From Strongyloides papillosus (taxonomy: Eukaryota; Nematoda; Chromadorea; Rhabditida; Strongyloididae), in assembly GCA_005656395.1 (NCBI GenBank), contig SRSI01000016.1, forward strand, positions 62,001 to 126,000: DNA of 64,000 nt, given 5' to 3'. Positions within the stretch are counted from its first letter, which is position 1; each line of letters begins with the position of its first letter. The translations under genes were made by a program, and so were the position numbers. Positions 1 through 11,408 of this stretch are shown piece by piece. The notes beneath the pieces were generated by a model that ran no database searches, was not told the origin of the DNA, and saw nothing but the letters and a program-made list of their open reading frames with translations.

Positions 1-24
1 AATTTGTTCGAAATTTCATAAGCT

Positions 25-1013
25 TTAGAAAAGTTTGAACATTTGCTTAGTCATCTGTTTTGCAAGACTTTTCTTAGCACCATCTGCAACTTTTTCTTTC
101 AATTTACCCTAAAAAACAAATTAAAGTAATGATCATATTACTTACTAAAATTCCCGAATTCTTCTTTTTTTCTTTATGCTTTTTTTCATCTTTTTCAGTG
201 TCATTTTCTTTGTTTTTTTTCTAGAAATTTATTTGAAAAATGAATTTATACTTACATCTTTCATATCTTTCCTTTTCTTTCCCTCACTGCTTTCACTACT
301 TTCACTGGAAGATTCGTGCTTTTTTTAAAAATTAATTTTAAATATACATCATCACTTACCTCTTTTTTGTATTTCTTTTTCTTTTTTTCTTGTTCACTAC
401 TGTCACTACTTTCACTAGAAGAATCGTTTTTCTTCTTATAATTAAATAATAAATAATTAAATCATTTGACAACTTACATTTTTTTTTCCAAGCAAACCAC
501 CTAAAAATTGTTTTTACTTTTTAATTTTTAAAATTACCTAGAAGACCACCGTCGTTCTTTTTTTTCTTTTTGTTTTTTTTCTCCTATAATTATAAATTAT
601 AAAGATTTAATTCTACATACTGAATTTGTCATTAAAAGATTAGCAAATTGTAATCCACTATTAAGAAGTGTTTTCCCAACTTTTTTCGCTGCATCACTAG
701 TTAATACTTTTTTGGCTTTTTTGCCTGCACTAGTCTACAAAAAAATTAGTTAAAAGAGAAAATTTCTTACCATAAATTTTTTAAAACCCTTTTTTTTCGA
801 TTCTGTATTTTCATTGTTTTGGTCAACAGTACCATTGGTTGAATCAGTATGATTGGTTTCGCCATCAATTTCTAATATTGATTCATTACTACCACTGTTA
901 CTTTCATCAGTTTTACTAACATTTGATGAATCTTCTTCTGAAGAAGCGGAAGTTTGTATACTATATTGAATTGTAAACAGCCCCAGAATAATCAGGTATT
1001 TTAGAAAATTCAT
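25..1013 (-). CDS. S1: secreted Ser/Glu/Lys-rich protein, 8 exons with micro-introns
   Basis: Unrecognised family. The minus-strand exons are 1013-771, 734-621, 583-538, 500-478, 434-360, 318-256, 220-146 and 108-25. All junctions are GT...AG and all phases agree, giving 240 aa. I see a signal peptide (MNFLKYLIILGLFTIQYSIQ), an acidic Ser/Glu/Asn segment with possible N-glycosylation sites, a cationic amphipathic stretch in exon 2, Lys-rich blocks with SSSESS runs in exons 5 and 6, and a conserved basic C-terminus starting GKLKEKV. An in-frame ATG lies 15 codons upstream (1058), but it is not conserved in frame in S3 or S4, so I start at 1013. TTL1 is the head-to-head neighbour. Function is unknown; secretion is inferred from the leader. 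Confidence 0.8.
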
Positions 1014-2535
1014 TTTGATATATGACTTCAATATTTTCAAATTTCTCTTTATATTCATTTTAAAGTATTTAATTTTGGTAAAAAATGTTTGATAAAATAT
1101 AATAAAATATTTATTATAAAAATTAACTTTGAAATAGTTACTTTAAGTTACTTGAGCTTACGTTTTTTTTTCCATATAAAACATTTTATGTTTATAATCC
1201 CATAAAACTTTATTTAATAACTTAAAATAAAATCTATTGGATATTTCTTTAGTGTAAAATAAATTTTATATAACTATTTAATAATTAAGATTTACAATTG
1301 AAAAATATAAGTTTATTTGTCTACATTAAATAAATATATTACTTCCGTTGATATCAAATTTACTGTTTGAAAACGAAAAAATGATTTTTATCCATTTGTT
1401 TGAATTTTTTACTGTGTAATAAAATAGTATTTATTATAACAAAACTATTTGATTTGAAAAATACTACTATAAAAAAATGAAGATATGCTAACAACTTAAT
1501 ATTATACATAATAAATTTAATTTACCAGTAAAACAAAACGAAATTGCATTAAAATTAAAAAGTTTATTTTTTATCTATTACTTTCGTATAATATGTAAAT
1601 ATAAAGTATTTTAAATATTTTGGAAAAAGCAAAAGGAATGCTTCATGTGAGCCTTGAAATTATAAAGATTAGATTATGAGAATGATGCGCAGCTGGCATT
1701 GAAAAAAGAATTTTCATTTCAAGGTGGTTTTTTGTAGTTGTTTTATCATAATCAGTAACATTTATTAAGATATCTTTCAATTTGAAAAAGTTTCACTCAT
1801 TTGAAATTAAAGATAACATTCATTTTGAACGTTCATAACTCTGCACAGAATTAAGATTTCTTTAAATAACATAAGCAAGTAAATAACAAAATAATATATT
1901 TGAGTATAAACTTTTTTAAACAAAATTATGAAACTGTTTTGCATAGTACTTGAAAATGTTGTAAATATAGTTAACAAAGTTTTTAGAGTGTATTAAATTC
2001 AAAATTAATGTAAAAGTTTAACAAACTATGCACTGATTTCTTCGGAAACTAAACTTTGATTTTAGAAGAGAGAAGTGAGATGTAGATCTTAAACAAACTA
2101 CTAAAAACATAAAACCTCTTACTAACTTGATTTCATTTATAAATTTGTTTTTTATGCAAGCTATCTTTTAGTTTTAAGTGCTAATGTTTTACACTTATAT
2201 AAAATTCATAATTGTAAGCTTATATTTTATTATGCTTATACTTTTATGTCGTTGGAATTGAATTAATGAAAACTTTACCTTATTTTGCAATTGAATGTTC
2301 GTTTTTTTTAGTAAATGTCAATATTAGACAAAATTTTATTTATTTAATAAAAATTTGATTTCCATTGTATTGATATTTTTTTAATCTGCAATAAAAATAA
2401 TATCAATAATTTATAATATTTATCGTTTTTTGATTTTTCAAATGTTTAAATATATTTTTTTTAACAATTTTGTTCAACAATTTCAAGTATTTAAGGAAAT
2501 TTTACTTTCAAAATGTTAAAGTAAAATATTTATAA
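1014..2535. promoter_or_regulatory. Shared intergenic region between divergent S1 and TTL1
   Basis: This 1.5-kb spacer separates the divergent starts of S1 and TTL1 and is repeated in mirror image at 6078-7604, so the promoters of both genes must lie here. It holds no ORF of note. Just before TTL1 are the conserved box AGTATTTAAGGAAAT (2486-2500) and an inverted repeat at 2500-2526. The S side carries a conserved T-rich run then TACTTTAAA just before the upstream ATG. Confidence 0.5.
2486..2526 (+). promoter_or_regulatory. Conserved TATTTAAGG box and leader hairpin of TTL1
   Basis: AGTATTTAAGGAAAT occurs about 35-50 bases before the start codon of TTL1, TTL2 and TTL3, and also before diverged TTL4 (28046-28060). 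This suggests a TATA-like core promoter. It is followed by a perfect 9-bp inverted repeat, TTTTACTTT / AAAGTAAAA, with a 9-base loop (2500-2526). The same repeat is at 6087-6113 (TTL2) and 18884-18910 (TTL3) but is missing from TTL4. Confidence 0.5.
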
Positions 2536-3038
2536 ATGGGATTTTTAAAAGTATTAACAGTATTTATAGTTTGTATTTCAATATTTGGAGTTGTTATTTC
2601 AAAATCTACAACAGTTGGAAATAAAAATAATTCGACGAATGATAATGTTTTTTTCGATGGATCGGTAAAATGTGAACCTTGTGGAGGCATAGAAGTAAAA
2701 ATACTACTACACGATAAACATGAAGATCTTCATATTAAATATGCAAATTGTAGTAGTAGTAAATATTGGTCTAACTTTTATATTAGTGACTATTTCGATT
2801 CGCCAAATAAAGAAGGTAAATATAAATAAAATTACTTATTAATTTAATAGATTTTTATGCTGATTTCTATTATGTCTGTAACTTTACAAAACTAGCAGAA
2901 GTTAAGAAAAGAAATGCAAGATGGATATCTGATGTTGGGGGAGTTAGATACTATAAATTTGGATATATCGACCTGAGAATAAAAAAAGATAGAGAAAATC
3001 GTAAGAGAAGAAATCATTCTAGAAAATACATTTTTTGA
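2536..3038 (+). CDS. TTL1: secreted transthyretin-like-family protein
   Basis: Two exons, 2536-2815 and 2851-3038, joined in phase 1 across a 35-nt intron, give 155 aa. A signal peptide covers about residues 1-22. A GSVKCEPCGG motif followed by an alternating VKILL strand resembles the first strand of nematode TTL proteins. Exon 2 carries YVCN, then KKRNARWIS, then YYKFGYIDLRI, which parallels the TTL ending (HxC, RK.xI.IP, FDIGTLNL). The tail is Lys/Arg-rich. TTL proteins are secreted extracellular beta-sandwich proteins expanded in parasitic nematodes; the role here is unknown. The assignment rests on motif order, not on a search. Diverges from S1. Confidence 0.65.
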
Positions 3039-3510
3039 ATAAAAAAAATATATCCATAAAACTAAAACATTTTCTTCAATAATTATCTACACTAATAATT
3101 TTTTAAATATATTATTAAAAAATTATTATGATTTTTCTTCATCATTTTTAACTATTAATTGTCTAAAAATTCGTTAAAAATAAAAAATAATTTCATATAA
3201 ATGATTTGTTTGTTTTTATACAATAACAGTAAAATAGAATATACACTTATTATAATAGAAATAAGTATTTTCATTAGATAATGTGTACACTCTGTGACAC
3301 ATAAGTTACCTCCATCAGTTGGAAGATCAAATCTTTAGTTACAATTTATAGAGTTTTCCATATTCTATACATCCTATACCCTACTCGTTGTCTACAACAT
3401 ATTTCAAGATAGATTAAAAAAAACTTACGTTTGAAGAAAGCTATAGAAGTTTATGTAATTGCCATTTTTCTGTGTATTCACACTACAGAAGTAAAAAATT
3501 ACCATCAATT
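3039..3510. repeat. Downstream repeat R3 behind TTL1
   Basis: No gene seen. The block contains GTGTACACTCTGTGACACAT and a stretch that recurs in inverted orientation at about 5100-5560 and again at about 16900-17420 and 30780-31110. At three of these sites it lies just behind a TTL gene, so it moved with the gene in the duplications. Confidence 0.6.
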
Positions 3511-5099
3511 GAAAATTTTATTATTGGTGACCAATTCTATAAAGAAATAAGATTTGTCTAATAGTATAAAACAATGCAATATAATATAAAATAATAATTA
3601 TTATTAAATTTAACATATACTCTTTTAAAGCTTCTTATATTAAAAAATTATAAGAATATTTAAAATTCTTATTCACCTTTTATTGCCAGGGTGTTTCATA
3701 AGTAACTCTCTACTGTAAAGAATTATTAATTTTTTTCTTTCTTGAGATAAAAACGTAAAATTATTCTAGTTAGTAGACATAAAGGATGATATTTTTAATT
3801 TTTTGTTTTATCAAAAAATTATAGCCCCGTCAGGACTAAAGGCCATTTTAAAAAAATGTGGTTTTTTTGTTTTTATGTGCAAGCAAATTTTTTTCATAAA
3901 AAAATTTGAAATGCTTTATTTTACAGATTACCGGCTTAATTTCTTTTGTTCAAGACTTTAACATGTCATTAATATTAAAGTTCAATAACATTTTTTTTAA
4001 TTGAAACAAAAAAGCCATGATTTTTGGTGAAATTTCGTAGTTTTTTAAAATTTAAAGCTTATTGAGAATACTATAATAAACGTTTTATTATTTGCCTAAT
4101 CGAACTGACAAAGATCTATCGAATGAGTATAATTACGCTATTTAGATTAAGTTACAAGAAAGTTATAACAATTCAAAAATAGTCTGATTTTTTCTTTTTT
4201 TTAGTATTAAAAAAGTACATTTTTTTGAAATTTTTTAACAACAATAATGCTTTTTTATTAAAAATAATTGGATATTTTCTTATTGTTATCTGTTCATATT
4301 TCAAACAAAAATTTTATAAGAGCAAAGTCGAACATACGATGTTTTGAAAAGAAGCGTAAAAATGATTTTACAGGATAACAATCCTGCAAAACTGTATGAA
4401 AAACAAATAAATATTAAGAAATATTTTAAAAAACGTTTTCAAACAATTTAAACAATAAAATTTATTAAAACTTTTGTGGTTACATATTGGCAAAAAACAA
4501 TATTTTATGAATAAACATGCTTTATTAATGATAATAATACTGTAAGGTATAAAATATGTCAAAAAAAGTGTTTGTATCATCATTTTATACTAAAAGTATG
4601 AAATTGGTAATCTCTGGTAAAACTATAACTTTTGTTTCTTTTGTTTGATTTTTATAATACTATGCACATTCGATATAGCATCGTTAACTCTACCAAAATA
4701 ATTATAACACATTTGTGATAAATTACCAATGAACTTTAATTTTGAAAAACCACAAAATTTTGCCAAAAGACATATTTTTTTGTTTTAATTAAATTAAAAT
4801 AGTGTTTATGAACATTAATATTCATAACACTATGATGAAGTCTAGTACAACAAAAGTAAGCTTTCAATTCGTAAAAAAAAATTGTGTCGATATGTTTTTT
4901 AAATAATTACATGCATATAAAGACAAAAAACATTTTTTTAAAGTCTATAAGTCAACATAGCGCCATATTTTTTTTGATAAAACAAAAAGTTAAAAATATT
5001 ATCCTTAAGATCTACTAAATAAATTAGTTTTACGTTTTTACCTCAAGGAAGAAAAAAATTAATAATGCTTTAAGGTAGGGAGTTACTTTTGGAACACTC
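3511..5099. repeat. Palindrome centre, repeat-derived, no gene
   Basis: Bases 3511-3688 are present only in the left arm. The rest is diverged inverted repeat around a non-palindromic spacer of roughly 4310-4480. Part of the right side (4600-5060) resembles 30170-30760. The only sizeable reading frame (4368-4583, minus) lies across the centre, has no conserved partner in the arms and is not supported. Confidence 0.5.
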
Positions 5100-5607
5100 C
5101 GTCTTTGAAAGATGGTAATTTTGTACTCCTATAGTGTGAATACATAGAAAAATGGCAATTACATAAACTTCTATAACTTTTTTCAAACGTAAGTTTTTTT
5201 AGTCTATCTTAAAATATGTTGTAGAAAACGAGTAAGATTATCGAATGGATAGAATATAGTAAATTTCTATAAATTGTAACTAAAGTTATGATCTTCTTAC
5301 TGATAAAAGTAACTTATGTGTCACAGAGTGTACACATTATCTAATGAAAATATTCAATTCTATTATAATAAGTGTATATTCTATTTTACTGTTCTTATAT
5401 AAAAACAATTTATTTGTATGAAATTATTTTTATTTTAAATGGATTTTTAGCAATTGATAGTTAAAAATGATGAAAATAAAATCAAAATAATTTTGTTAAA
5501 TGTATTATTACAAAATTATTAGTGTAGATAATTATTGAAGAAAATGTTTTTCTCTTTTTGATATATTATTTTTTATTCAAAAATTGTATTTTCTTAAACC
5601 ATTTCTT

Positions 5608-6077
5608 CTACTGCGATTTTTTCTTTTTTTGGTTTTTTTTTAAATTAATATATCCAAAATCATAGTAAGTAATACCTTTAAAAACAGATATGTATGTTGC
5701 ATTTCTTTTCCTAACTTCTGCTTGTTTCTGCCATTTACAGACATAAAAGAAATCAGCATAATAATCTATTAAATAAATAAGTAACTTTAATTATATTTTT
5801 ATTTACCTCCTGGTTTTGGGTTTGTCAAATATCTATGAATATAAAAATCACGTGTAGTACAATTTGCATAATAAATATCTTCTTGTGGTACACCTCTCTC
5901 GGTTAGTACTATTGATACTTCCTTACCTCCACAAGGTTCACAATTTACAGTTCCTGAGAGAGTAACATTAAGAATTGGAGGGTTATTTTTATTTTCAACA
6001 GGTAAAGATTCCGAAATAATAATTTTAAATATTGAAATACAAATTATAAAGACTGTAAATGCTTTTAAAAATACCAT
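5608..6077 (-). CDS. TTL2: secreted transthyretin-like-family protein
   Basis: Minus-strand exons 6077-5807 and 5765-5608, phase 1, with a 41-nt intron, give 142 aa. It is the mirror-image paralogue of TTL1. The signal peptide starts MVFLKAFTVFIICIS, followed by GTVNCEPCGG and EVSIVL, then YYANC. Exon 2 has YVCK, RKRNATYIS and YYDFGYINLK, then a short Lys-rich tail that ends about 13 residues earlier than TTL1. All four cysteines of TTL1's mature core are kept. The leader hairpin and TATTTAAGG box lie just upstream. It diverges from S2 over a 1.5-kb spacer. The reading frame is intact, so it is probably functional. Confidence 0.65.
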
Positions 6078-7604
6078 TTAGAAATATTTTACTTTAACAT
6101 TTTGAAAGTAAAATTTCCTTAAATACTTAAAATTGTTAAACAAAATTACTGTAAAGCATATGTTTAAACATTTGAACAATCAAAGAACGATAAATATTAA
6201 AAATTATTGATATTATTTTTATTGCAGATTAAAAAAATATCAATACAATGAAAATAAAATTTTTATTAAATAAATAAAATTTTGTCTAATATTGATATTT
6301 ACTAAAAGAACGAACATTCAATTGCAAAATATGGTAAAGTTTTGATTAATTAAATTCCAACGACATAAAAGTATAAGCATAATAAAAAAAGCTTTAAGTA
6401 TTAATTTAATATGAGTGTAAAACATTAGCACTTAAAACTAAAAGAAAGCTTGCATAATAAAACAAAAATCTATAAATGAGATTAACTTAGTATTATTTTT
6501 TACGTGTTTAAGTAGTCTATTTGAGAACTATATTTTATTTCTTTTTTCTTAAGATCAAATTTTGGTTTTTGAAGAAATCAGTGTACGGTTTGTTAAACTT
6601 TTACGTTAATTTTAGATTTAAGACACTCTAAAATTTTTGTTAAGTTTATTATAGACATTGTCAAATTCTACACAAAACAGTTTCATAATTTTGTTTATCA
6701 ATAATTACTATTAAAAAAATTTTGCCATTTACTTGTTTAAGTTATATAAAGAAATCTGACTTCTTGCAGAGTTATAAATGTTCAAAATAAATGACAATTT
6801 TAATTTCAACTGAGTGAAAAATTTTTATATTAAAAGATATTTTAATAATTGTTACTGATTATGATAAAACAACTACAAATTACCACCTTAAAATAAAGAT
6901 TCTGTTTTCAATGCCAGCTGTGCGTCAGTCTCATAATCTAATGTTTATGATTTTAAGGCTCACATGAAGCATTCTTTTTGCATTTTTCCAAAATATTTAA
7001 AATACTTTATATTTACATATTATACAAAATAATAGATACAAAAAAATAACTTTTGCTTTTTATTATTAATCCGATTTTTTTTGTTTTACTGGTAAATTAG
7101 ATTTATTGTATCTAATATTGAGTTGTTAGCATATCTTCATTTTTTTATAGTACTATTTTTCAAATAAAATAGTTTTGTTATAAAAAATACTATTTTATTA
7201 CATAGTAAAAAATTCAAACAAATGGATAAAAATCATTTTTTCGTTTACAAACAATAAATTTGATATCAACGGGAGTAATATATTTATTCAATGTAGACAA
7301 ATAAACTTATATTTTTCCAATTGTAAATCTTAATTATTAAATAATTATATGAAAATTTATTTTACACTAAAAAATTTCCAATAGATTTTATTTTAATTTA
7401 TCAAATAATGTTTTATGGGACTATAAACATAAAATGTTTTATATTAAAAAAAACGAAAGCTCAAGTAACTTAAAGTAAGCTATTTCAAATTCAATTTCTA
7501 TATTAAATATTTTATCTATCTTTTATCAAACATTTTTTACTAAAATTAAATACTTTAAAATGGATATAAAAAGAAATTTTGAAATATTAAAATCATATAT
7601 CAAA
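6078..7604. promoter_or_regulatory. Shared intergenic region between divergent TTL2 and S2
   Basis: Mirror copy of 1014-2535. It includes the TTL leader hairpin (6087-6113) and the S-side leader. No ORF is supported. Parts recur upstream of TTL3 (18911-19690), TTL4 (about 27450-28082), S3 (about 11930-12548) and S4 (about 23280-23920), which shows that all copies derive from one divergent pair. Confidence 0.5.
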
Positions 7605-8590
7605 ATGAATTTTTTAAAATATCTGATTATTCTGGGACTCTTTACTATTCAATATAGTATTCAGGGTTCTTCTTCAGAAGAAGATTCATCAAATGTTAGT
7701 AAAACTGATGAAAGTAACAGTGGTAGTAGTGAATCATTATTAGAAATTGATGACAAAACCAATCATACTGATTCAACCAATAGTACTGTTGACCAAAACA
7801 ATGAAAATACAGAATCGAAAAAAAAGGGTTTTAAAAAGTTTATGGTAAGAAATTTTCTCTTTTAACTAATTTTTTTGTAGACTAGTGCAGGCAAAAAAGC
7901 CAAAAAAGTATTAACTAGTGATGCAGCGAAAAAAGTTGGGAAAACACTTCTTAATAGTGGATTACAATTTGCTAATCTTTTAATGACAAATTCAGTATGT
8001 AGAATTAAATCTTTATAATTTATAATTATAGGAGAAAAAAAACAAAAAGAAAAAAAAGAACGACGGTGGTCTTCTAGGTAATTTTAAAAATTAAAAACTA
8101 AAAACAATTTTTAGGTGGTTTGCTTGGAAAAAAAAATGTAAGTTGTCAAATGATTTAATTATTTATTATTTAATTATAAGAAGAAAAACGATTCTTCTAG
8201 TGAAAGTAGTGACAGTAGTGAACAAGAAAAAAAGAAAAAGAAATACAAAAAAGAGGTAAGTGATGATGTATATTTAAAATTAATTTTTATAAAAAGCACG
8301 AATCTTCCAGTGAAAGTCGTGAAAGCAGTGAGGGAAAGAAAAGGAAAGATATGAAAGATGTAAGTACAAATGTATTTTTTAAATAAATTTCTAGAAAAAA
8401 AACAAAGAAAATGACACTGAAAAAGATGAAAAAAAGCATAAAGAAAAAAAGAAGAATTCGGGAATTTTAGTAAGTAATATGATCATTACTTTAATTTGTT
8501 TTTTAGGGTAAATTGAAAGAAAAAGTTGCAGATGGTGCTAAGAAAAGTCTTGCAAAACAGATGACTAAGCAAATGTTCAAACTTTTCTAA
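7605..8590 (+). CDS. S2: secreted Ser/Glu/Lys-rich protein, 8 exons with micro-introns
   Basis: Exons are 7605-7844, 7881-7994, 8032-8077, 8115-8137, 8181-8255, 8297-8359, 8395-8469 and 8507-8590. Introns are 35-43 nt; all are phase 0 except intron 3 (phase 1). The product is 239 aa, and exon 4 is only 23 nt. It is the nearly identical mirror partner of S1; exon 1 differs at the mature N-terminus (GSSSEED against TSASSEED). Domain order is signal peptide, acidic Ser/Glu/Asn region, cationic helix-forming exon 2, Gly/Leu turn (GGLLG), Lys/Ser/Glu blocks, then the conserved basic C-terminus. An in-frame ATG at 7560 would add 15 residues and bury the leader; I prefer 7605. Family unrecognised. 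Confidence 0.85.
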
Positions 8591-9360
8591 AGCTTATGAA
8601 ATTTCGAACAAATTTTTAAATTAATTATTGAAATTTTATATTGAAAAGTACATAATTTAGTCTTTATTTCAAAGTCAATTTTTAATAAAGGTAAAATTTA
8701 TGACTTAAATTGAAATATAAAATATCATATTATAAATATTATTATTCTAAATTTAAATATTATACTAAGAATTTGAATATTACTTACAATATAAATTGTA
8801 CTTTTTACCTTAATTAATTAGTTTTAGTGTTGGTGTTAGCACTAGTGTTACTGGAATAAATTTGATGTTAAATTTACTGTGTCTTTATTGTGTGTTTTAC
8901 TTTACATAAATCAAAAGTTTTAGTGTATTTCTGTAAAATTTCAATAACTAAATATGTTATTAAAATAAAAATATTAAGTTTTGCGGGCGACTTTATGTCG
9001 AATAAATTATATTCAAAGTCAGATAAAAATTTGCTACAAAAAAAACTAAATGATATATAAAACAATATATAATTAGTCAAGAATTTATCCTGTTAAAGCA
9101 ATCTAAAAATTTACATATTTACAATAATAGCAGCCAATATATACAAAGTGGCCTACGTAAGACTCTCCCGACATTTGCACATTGACAAGCTACACATATG
9201 GTATATTAACTATTTTGTAGCTGAGATATATACCAATCAAAACGTATAGAATTCATATTGAAACATCGATTCGGGAGCGGAGTTCTAGAATTCTTAGATT
9301 TAAGTGCGTTTTTCAACTTTCATTAAATGTAACTTTTTATTTGAAAAGATATTATTATGG
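8591..9360. other. No gene; A+T-rich 3' flank of S2
   Basis: Immediately downstream is a short A+T-rich flank that resembles the S3 and S4 downstream sequences. From about 9120 the base composition changes (GTGGCCTACGTAAGACTCTC), which may be the edge of an unidentified repeat. I see no supported gene. Confidence 0.4.
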
Positions 9361-10560
9361 TTGACGCAGATTCTGAAAGTACAATTTTTTTGTATCCACT
9401 ACCAAATTATCATAAAGATTAAAGTTAGCAACTATGTTTAATTTTTAAATAAAAAAAAATTTCGATTTTTGTCAAAATTTTGATGTTTTTTAACAGTAAA
9501 ATTTTAATCAAATAGTTGTAAAAAAACCTTTAGCAATATTCTAATAGAGTAAACCAAGCTCTATCGAATAAGCGTAGTACTATGAAACTCAATTAAAAGT
9601 TAAGAAAGTTATATTTTGCCAAAGACCACTAATTTCATACTTTTTGGTAGAAAATTGAAATACAAATAATACTTTTTCTGACAATTATGAAAACTAATAG
9701 CAATATTAACGTTACTTATACAGGTTAATTAACAAAATATTACTTATTTATTCATATTATGTCTAAAAAACTGAAATAATTTTTATTACTTAAAATTTAA
9801 GAAAATATAATTTTTTCAAGTTTTTAACCCTATTTACTGTGATTTTATACTGTTTTGTGTAGTTATTACTTTGTAGGAACAATTATACGCGTCTTTTAAA
9901 ATTTTCGTATATTCAATCATAATTTCATATCCCTCTACTTTTATGTTGTGAGCATCTAATGCTCAAAATAAAATAATAGTTTTAATAACTTTGAAAATAA
10001 AACATAAATTGTATCAGAAAATTTGAAAAAATTGACATATTTTTTTTCGGAATTATTGTAAAAAGTATTCAACATTTGACTTTTCATAACTTTTCTCAAA
10101 CGTCATTAAATTTAGAGTTACTATACTCATTGGATAAACTTTTGCTTACTCTACCAGATTATTAACATAACTTTTTTAAAAATTACCTAATTTAAATTTT
10201 ATTGTTAAAAAACATAAAGATTTAACTAAATTCATAGTTTTTTTCTTTATAAAAAATATGAACATAATCGTTTGACTTTTATCTTCATGATATTTTAGGA
10301 TCATGTAGAAAAATGTTCCTCTTATAGATTCAACAAACACAATGAAAATATCTGTTCATATAAAAAGTTACATCAGTTGGAATTCGGAAAATGTCTCTAA
10401 ATTTTAATAATCTATATTTTTAACAAGATTTTGTTATAAAATCTATAAGATTAGAATGATGTATATCTAAGTTACAAAATAATTATAGTACAAAATTTAT
10501 AGGTTAAAAATGAGCAGTGTTGTACTATTTAAATGTCTGGGAAGTTTTATGAACGCTTTT
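9360..10560. repeat. Dispersed repeat R1, copy 1
   Basis: Diverged copies of this block occur at about 14870-15190, 19740-20830 and 26480-27310. Shared landmarks are a TACTGTTTTG-type stretch followed by TTATTACTTT, and a block near TCTATCGAATAAGCGTAGTA that is also found in the palindrome centre (4117). No coding potential is seen and the termini are not resolved. Confidence 0.45.
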
Positions 10561-10677
10561 TTTGCTATGAAATATTAAAAACATTCTTTCTATTTAAAAT
10601 TTACTAAGAATAAAATCTTTTCAACATCTATCATTAATAAATCAAACTAATTATTACTTAAAAATTATTAGGTTGTT

Positions 10678-11187
10678 CCATAAGTTCCTGTAGTTTTTTA
10701 AAACTCGTTTTAAAACCAATTTTTTTTGAAATGGGAACAGCAAGTTAATCGATATTAATAATCTATTTCTACCTTAACTCAAGTATTCAGAGAACTTGTT
10801 CTCGAAAAAAATCATTGAGTCAGTTATTGAATGACACTTCGTTATCGAAAGGAATACCACGCATATGGCTTATAAAGTTATCGGAAAAAATGATAATACT
10901 TCTTCATATACAGAACAAATATTTTGAGCTACTTCGGATACTTTTTGACTTGATGAAAAGCAAATAACAATAGTAAGTGTCGGAAATGTTATTTTTTGTC
11001 GACTTGGCCTTCAATTTTTCGGCTCTAAAATTAAAACATGACTAATTGACTTGAACAAACTATTACTGAGGTTTTAGAGAACAGAAAAAGAGCTTTTAAA
11101 CTGTAAAGATGGCTCGGCCAAAAATGCAAAACAGTGCGGTAAAATAAGCACACAAAAAAAATCACGGAAACTTATGAAACAACCTAA
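10678..11187. mobile_element. Internally deleted mariner-type element, about 510 bp
   Basis: Left end TTAGGTTGTTCCATAAGTTC and right end, read inward, TTAGGTTGTTTCATAAGTTT. Both are flanked by the dinucleotide TA, as expected for Tc1/mariner insertions. The interior has no open transposase frame. Confidence 0.7.
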
Positions 11188-11335
11188 TATTGCAATAACT
11201 ATATTTTTTAATCACATTATTTAAACAATTATCTTTTATATTGGTACATATTCATAAATCAACTATTAAAAAAAATTTTATTTTACTTATACAATCATAT
11301 TTTAATTATAATCGAAGAAATTTACACTGTATGTC

Positions 11336-11408
11336 GATTCCGTGGTCTAGGGGTTAAGACGTTGGTATCACACACCAAAAATCGCCGGTTCGAATCCGGC
11401 CGGAATCA
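11336..11408 (+). tRNA. tRNA-Val (anticodon CAC)
   Basis: A complete cloverleaf. The acceptor stem GATTCCG pairs with CGGAATC (7/7), the D stem GTCT with AGAC, and the anticodon stem TTGGT with ACCAA around the loop ATCACAC (anticodon CAC, U at position 33). The variable loop has five bases. The T arm GCCGG-TTCGAAT-CCGGC is perfect. The discriminator base is A, there is no intron and no CCA is encoded. It is likely a functional nuclear gene and is markedly GC-richer than its surroundings. Confidence 0.93.

Larger units (their letters stand above)
1..4300. repeat. Left arm of an 8.6-kb imperfect palindrome
   Basis: The sequence from base 1 reads as the reverse complement of the sequence ending at 8614. 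Matching landmarks are the S stop codons (25 and 8590), the S starts (1013 and 7605) and the TTL starts (2536 and 6077). Paired coordinates sum to about 8615 in the outer part and about 8790 nearer the centre, because the left arm carries roughly 170 extra bases around 3510-3688. The arm may continue past the left edge of the window. By eye the outer 1.5 kb is nearly identical between arms and the inner part is clearly more diverged. Confidence 0.9.
4480..8614. repeat. Right arm of the 8.6-kb palindrome
   Basis: Reverse-complement partner of 1-4300, containing TTL2 (minus) and S2 (plus). The match stops within a few bases after the S2 stop codon only because the left copy meets the window edge. 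Confidence 0.9.

Noticed and set aside
2508..2690. Minus-strand ORF over TTL1 exon 1
   Set aside because: Antisense shadow of a signal-peptide exon; not conserved over TTL2.
4368..4583. 71-codon minus-strand ORF in the palindrome centre
   Set aside because: Phe/Ile/Leu/Lys-rich composition expected from A+T-rich sequence, no motif, no mirrored copy.
9120..9300. Possible transposon end near GTGGCCTACGTAAG
   Set aside because: No matching inverted partner or duplication found within the window.
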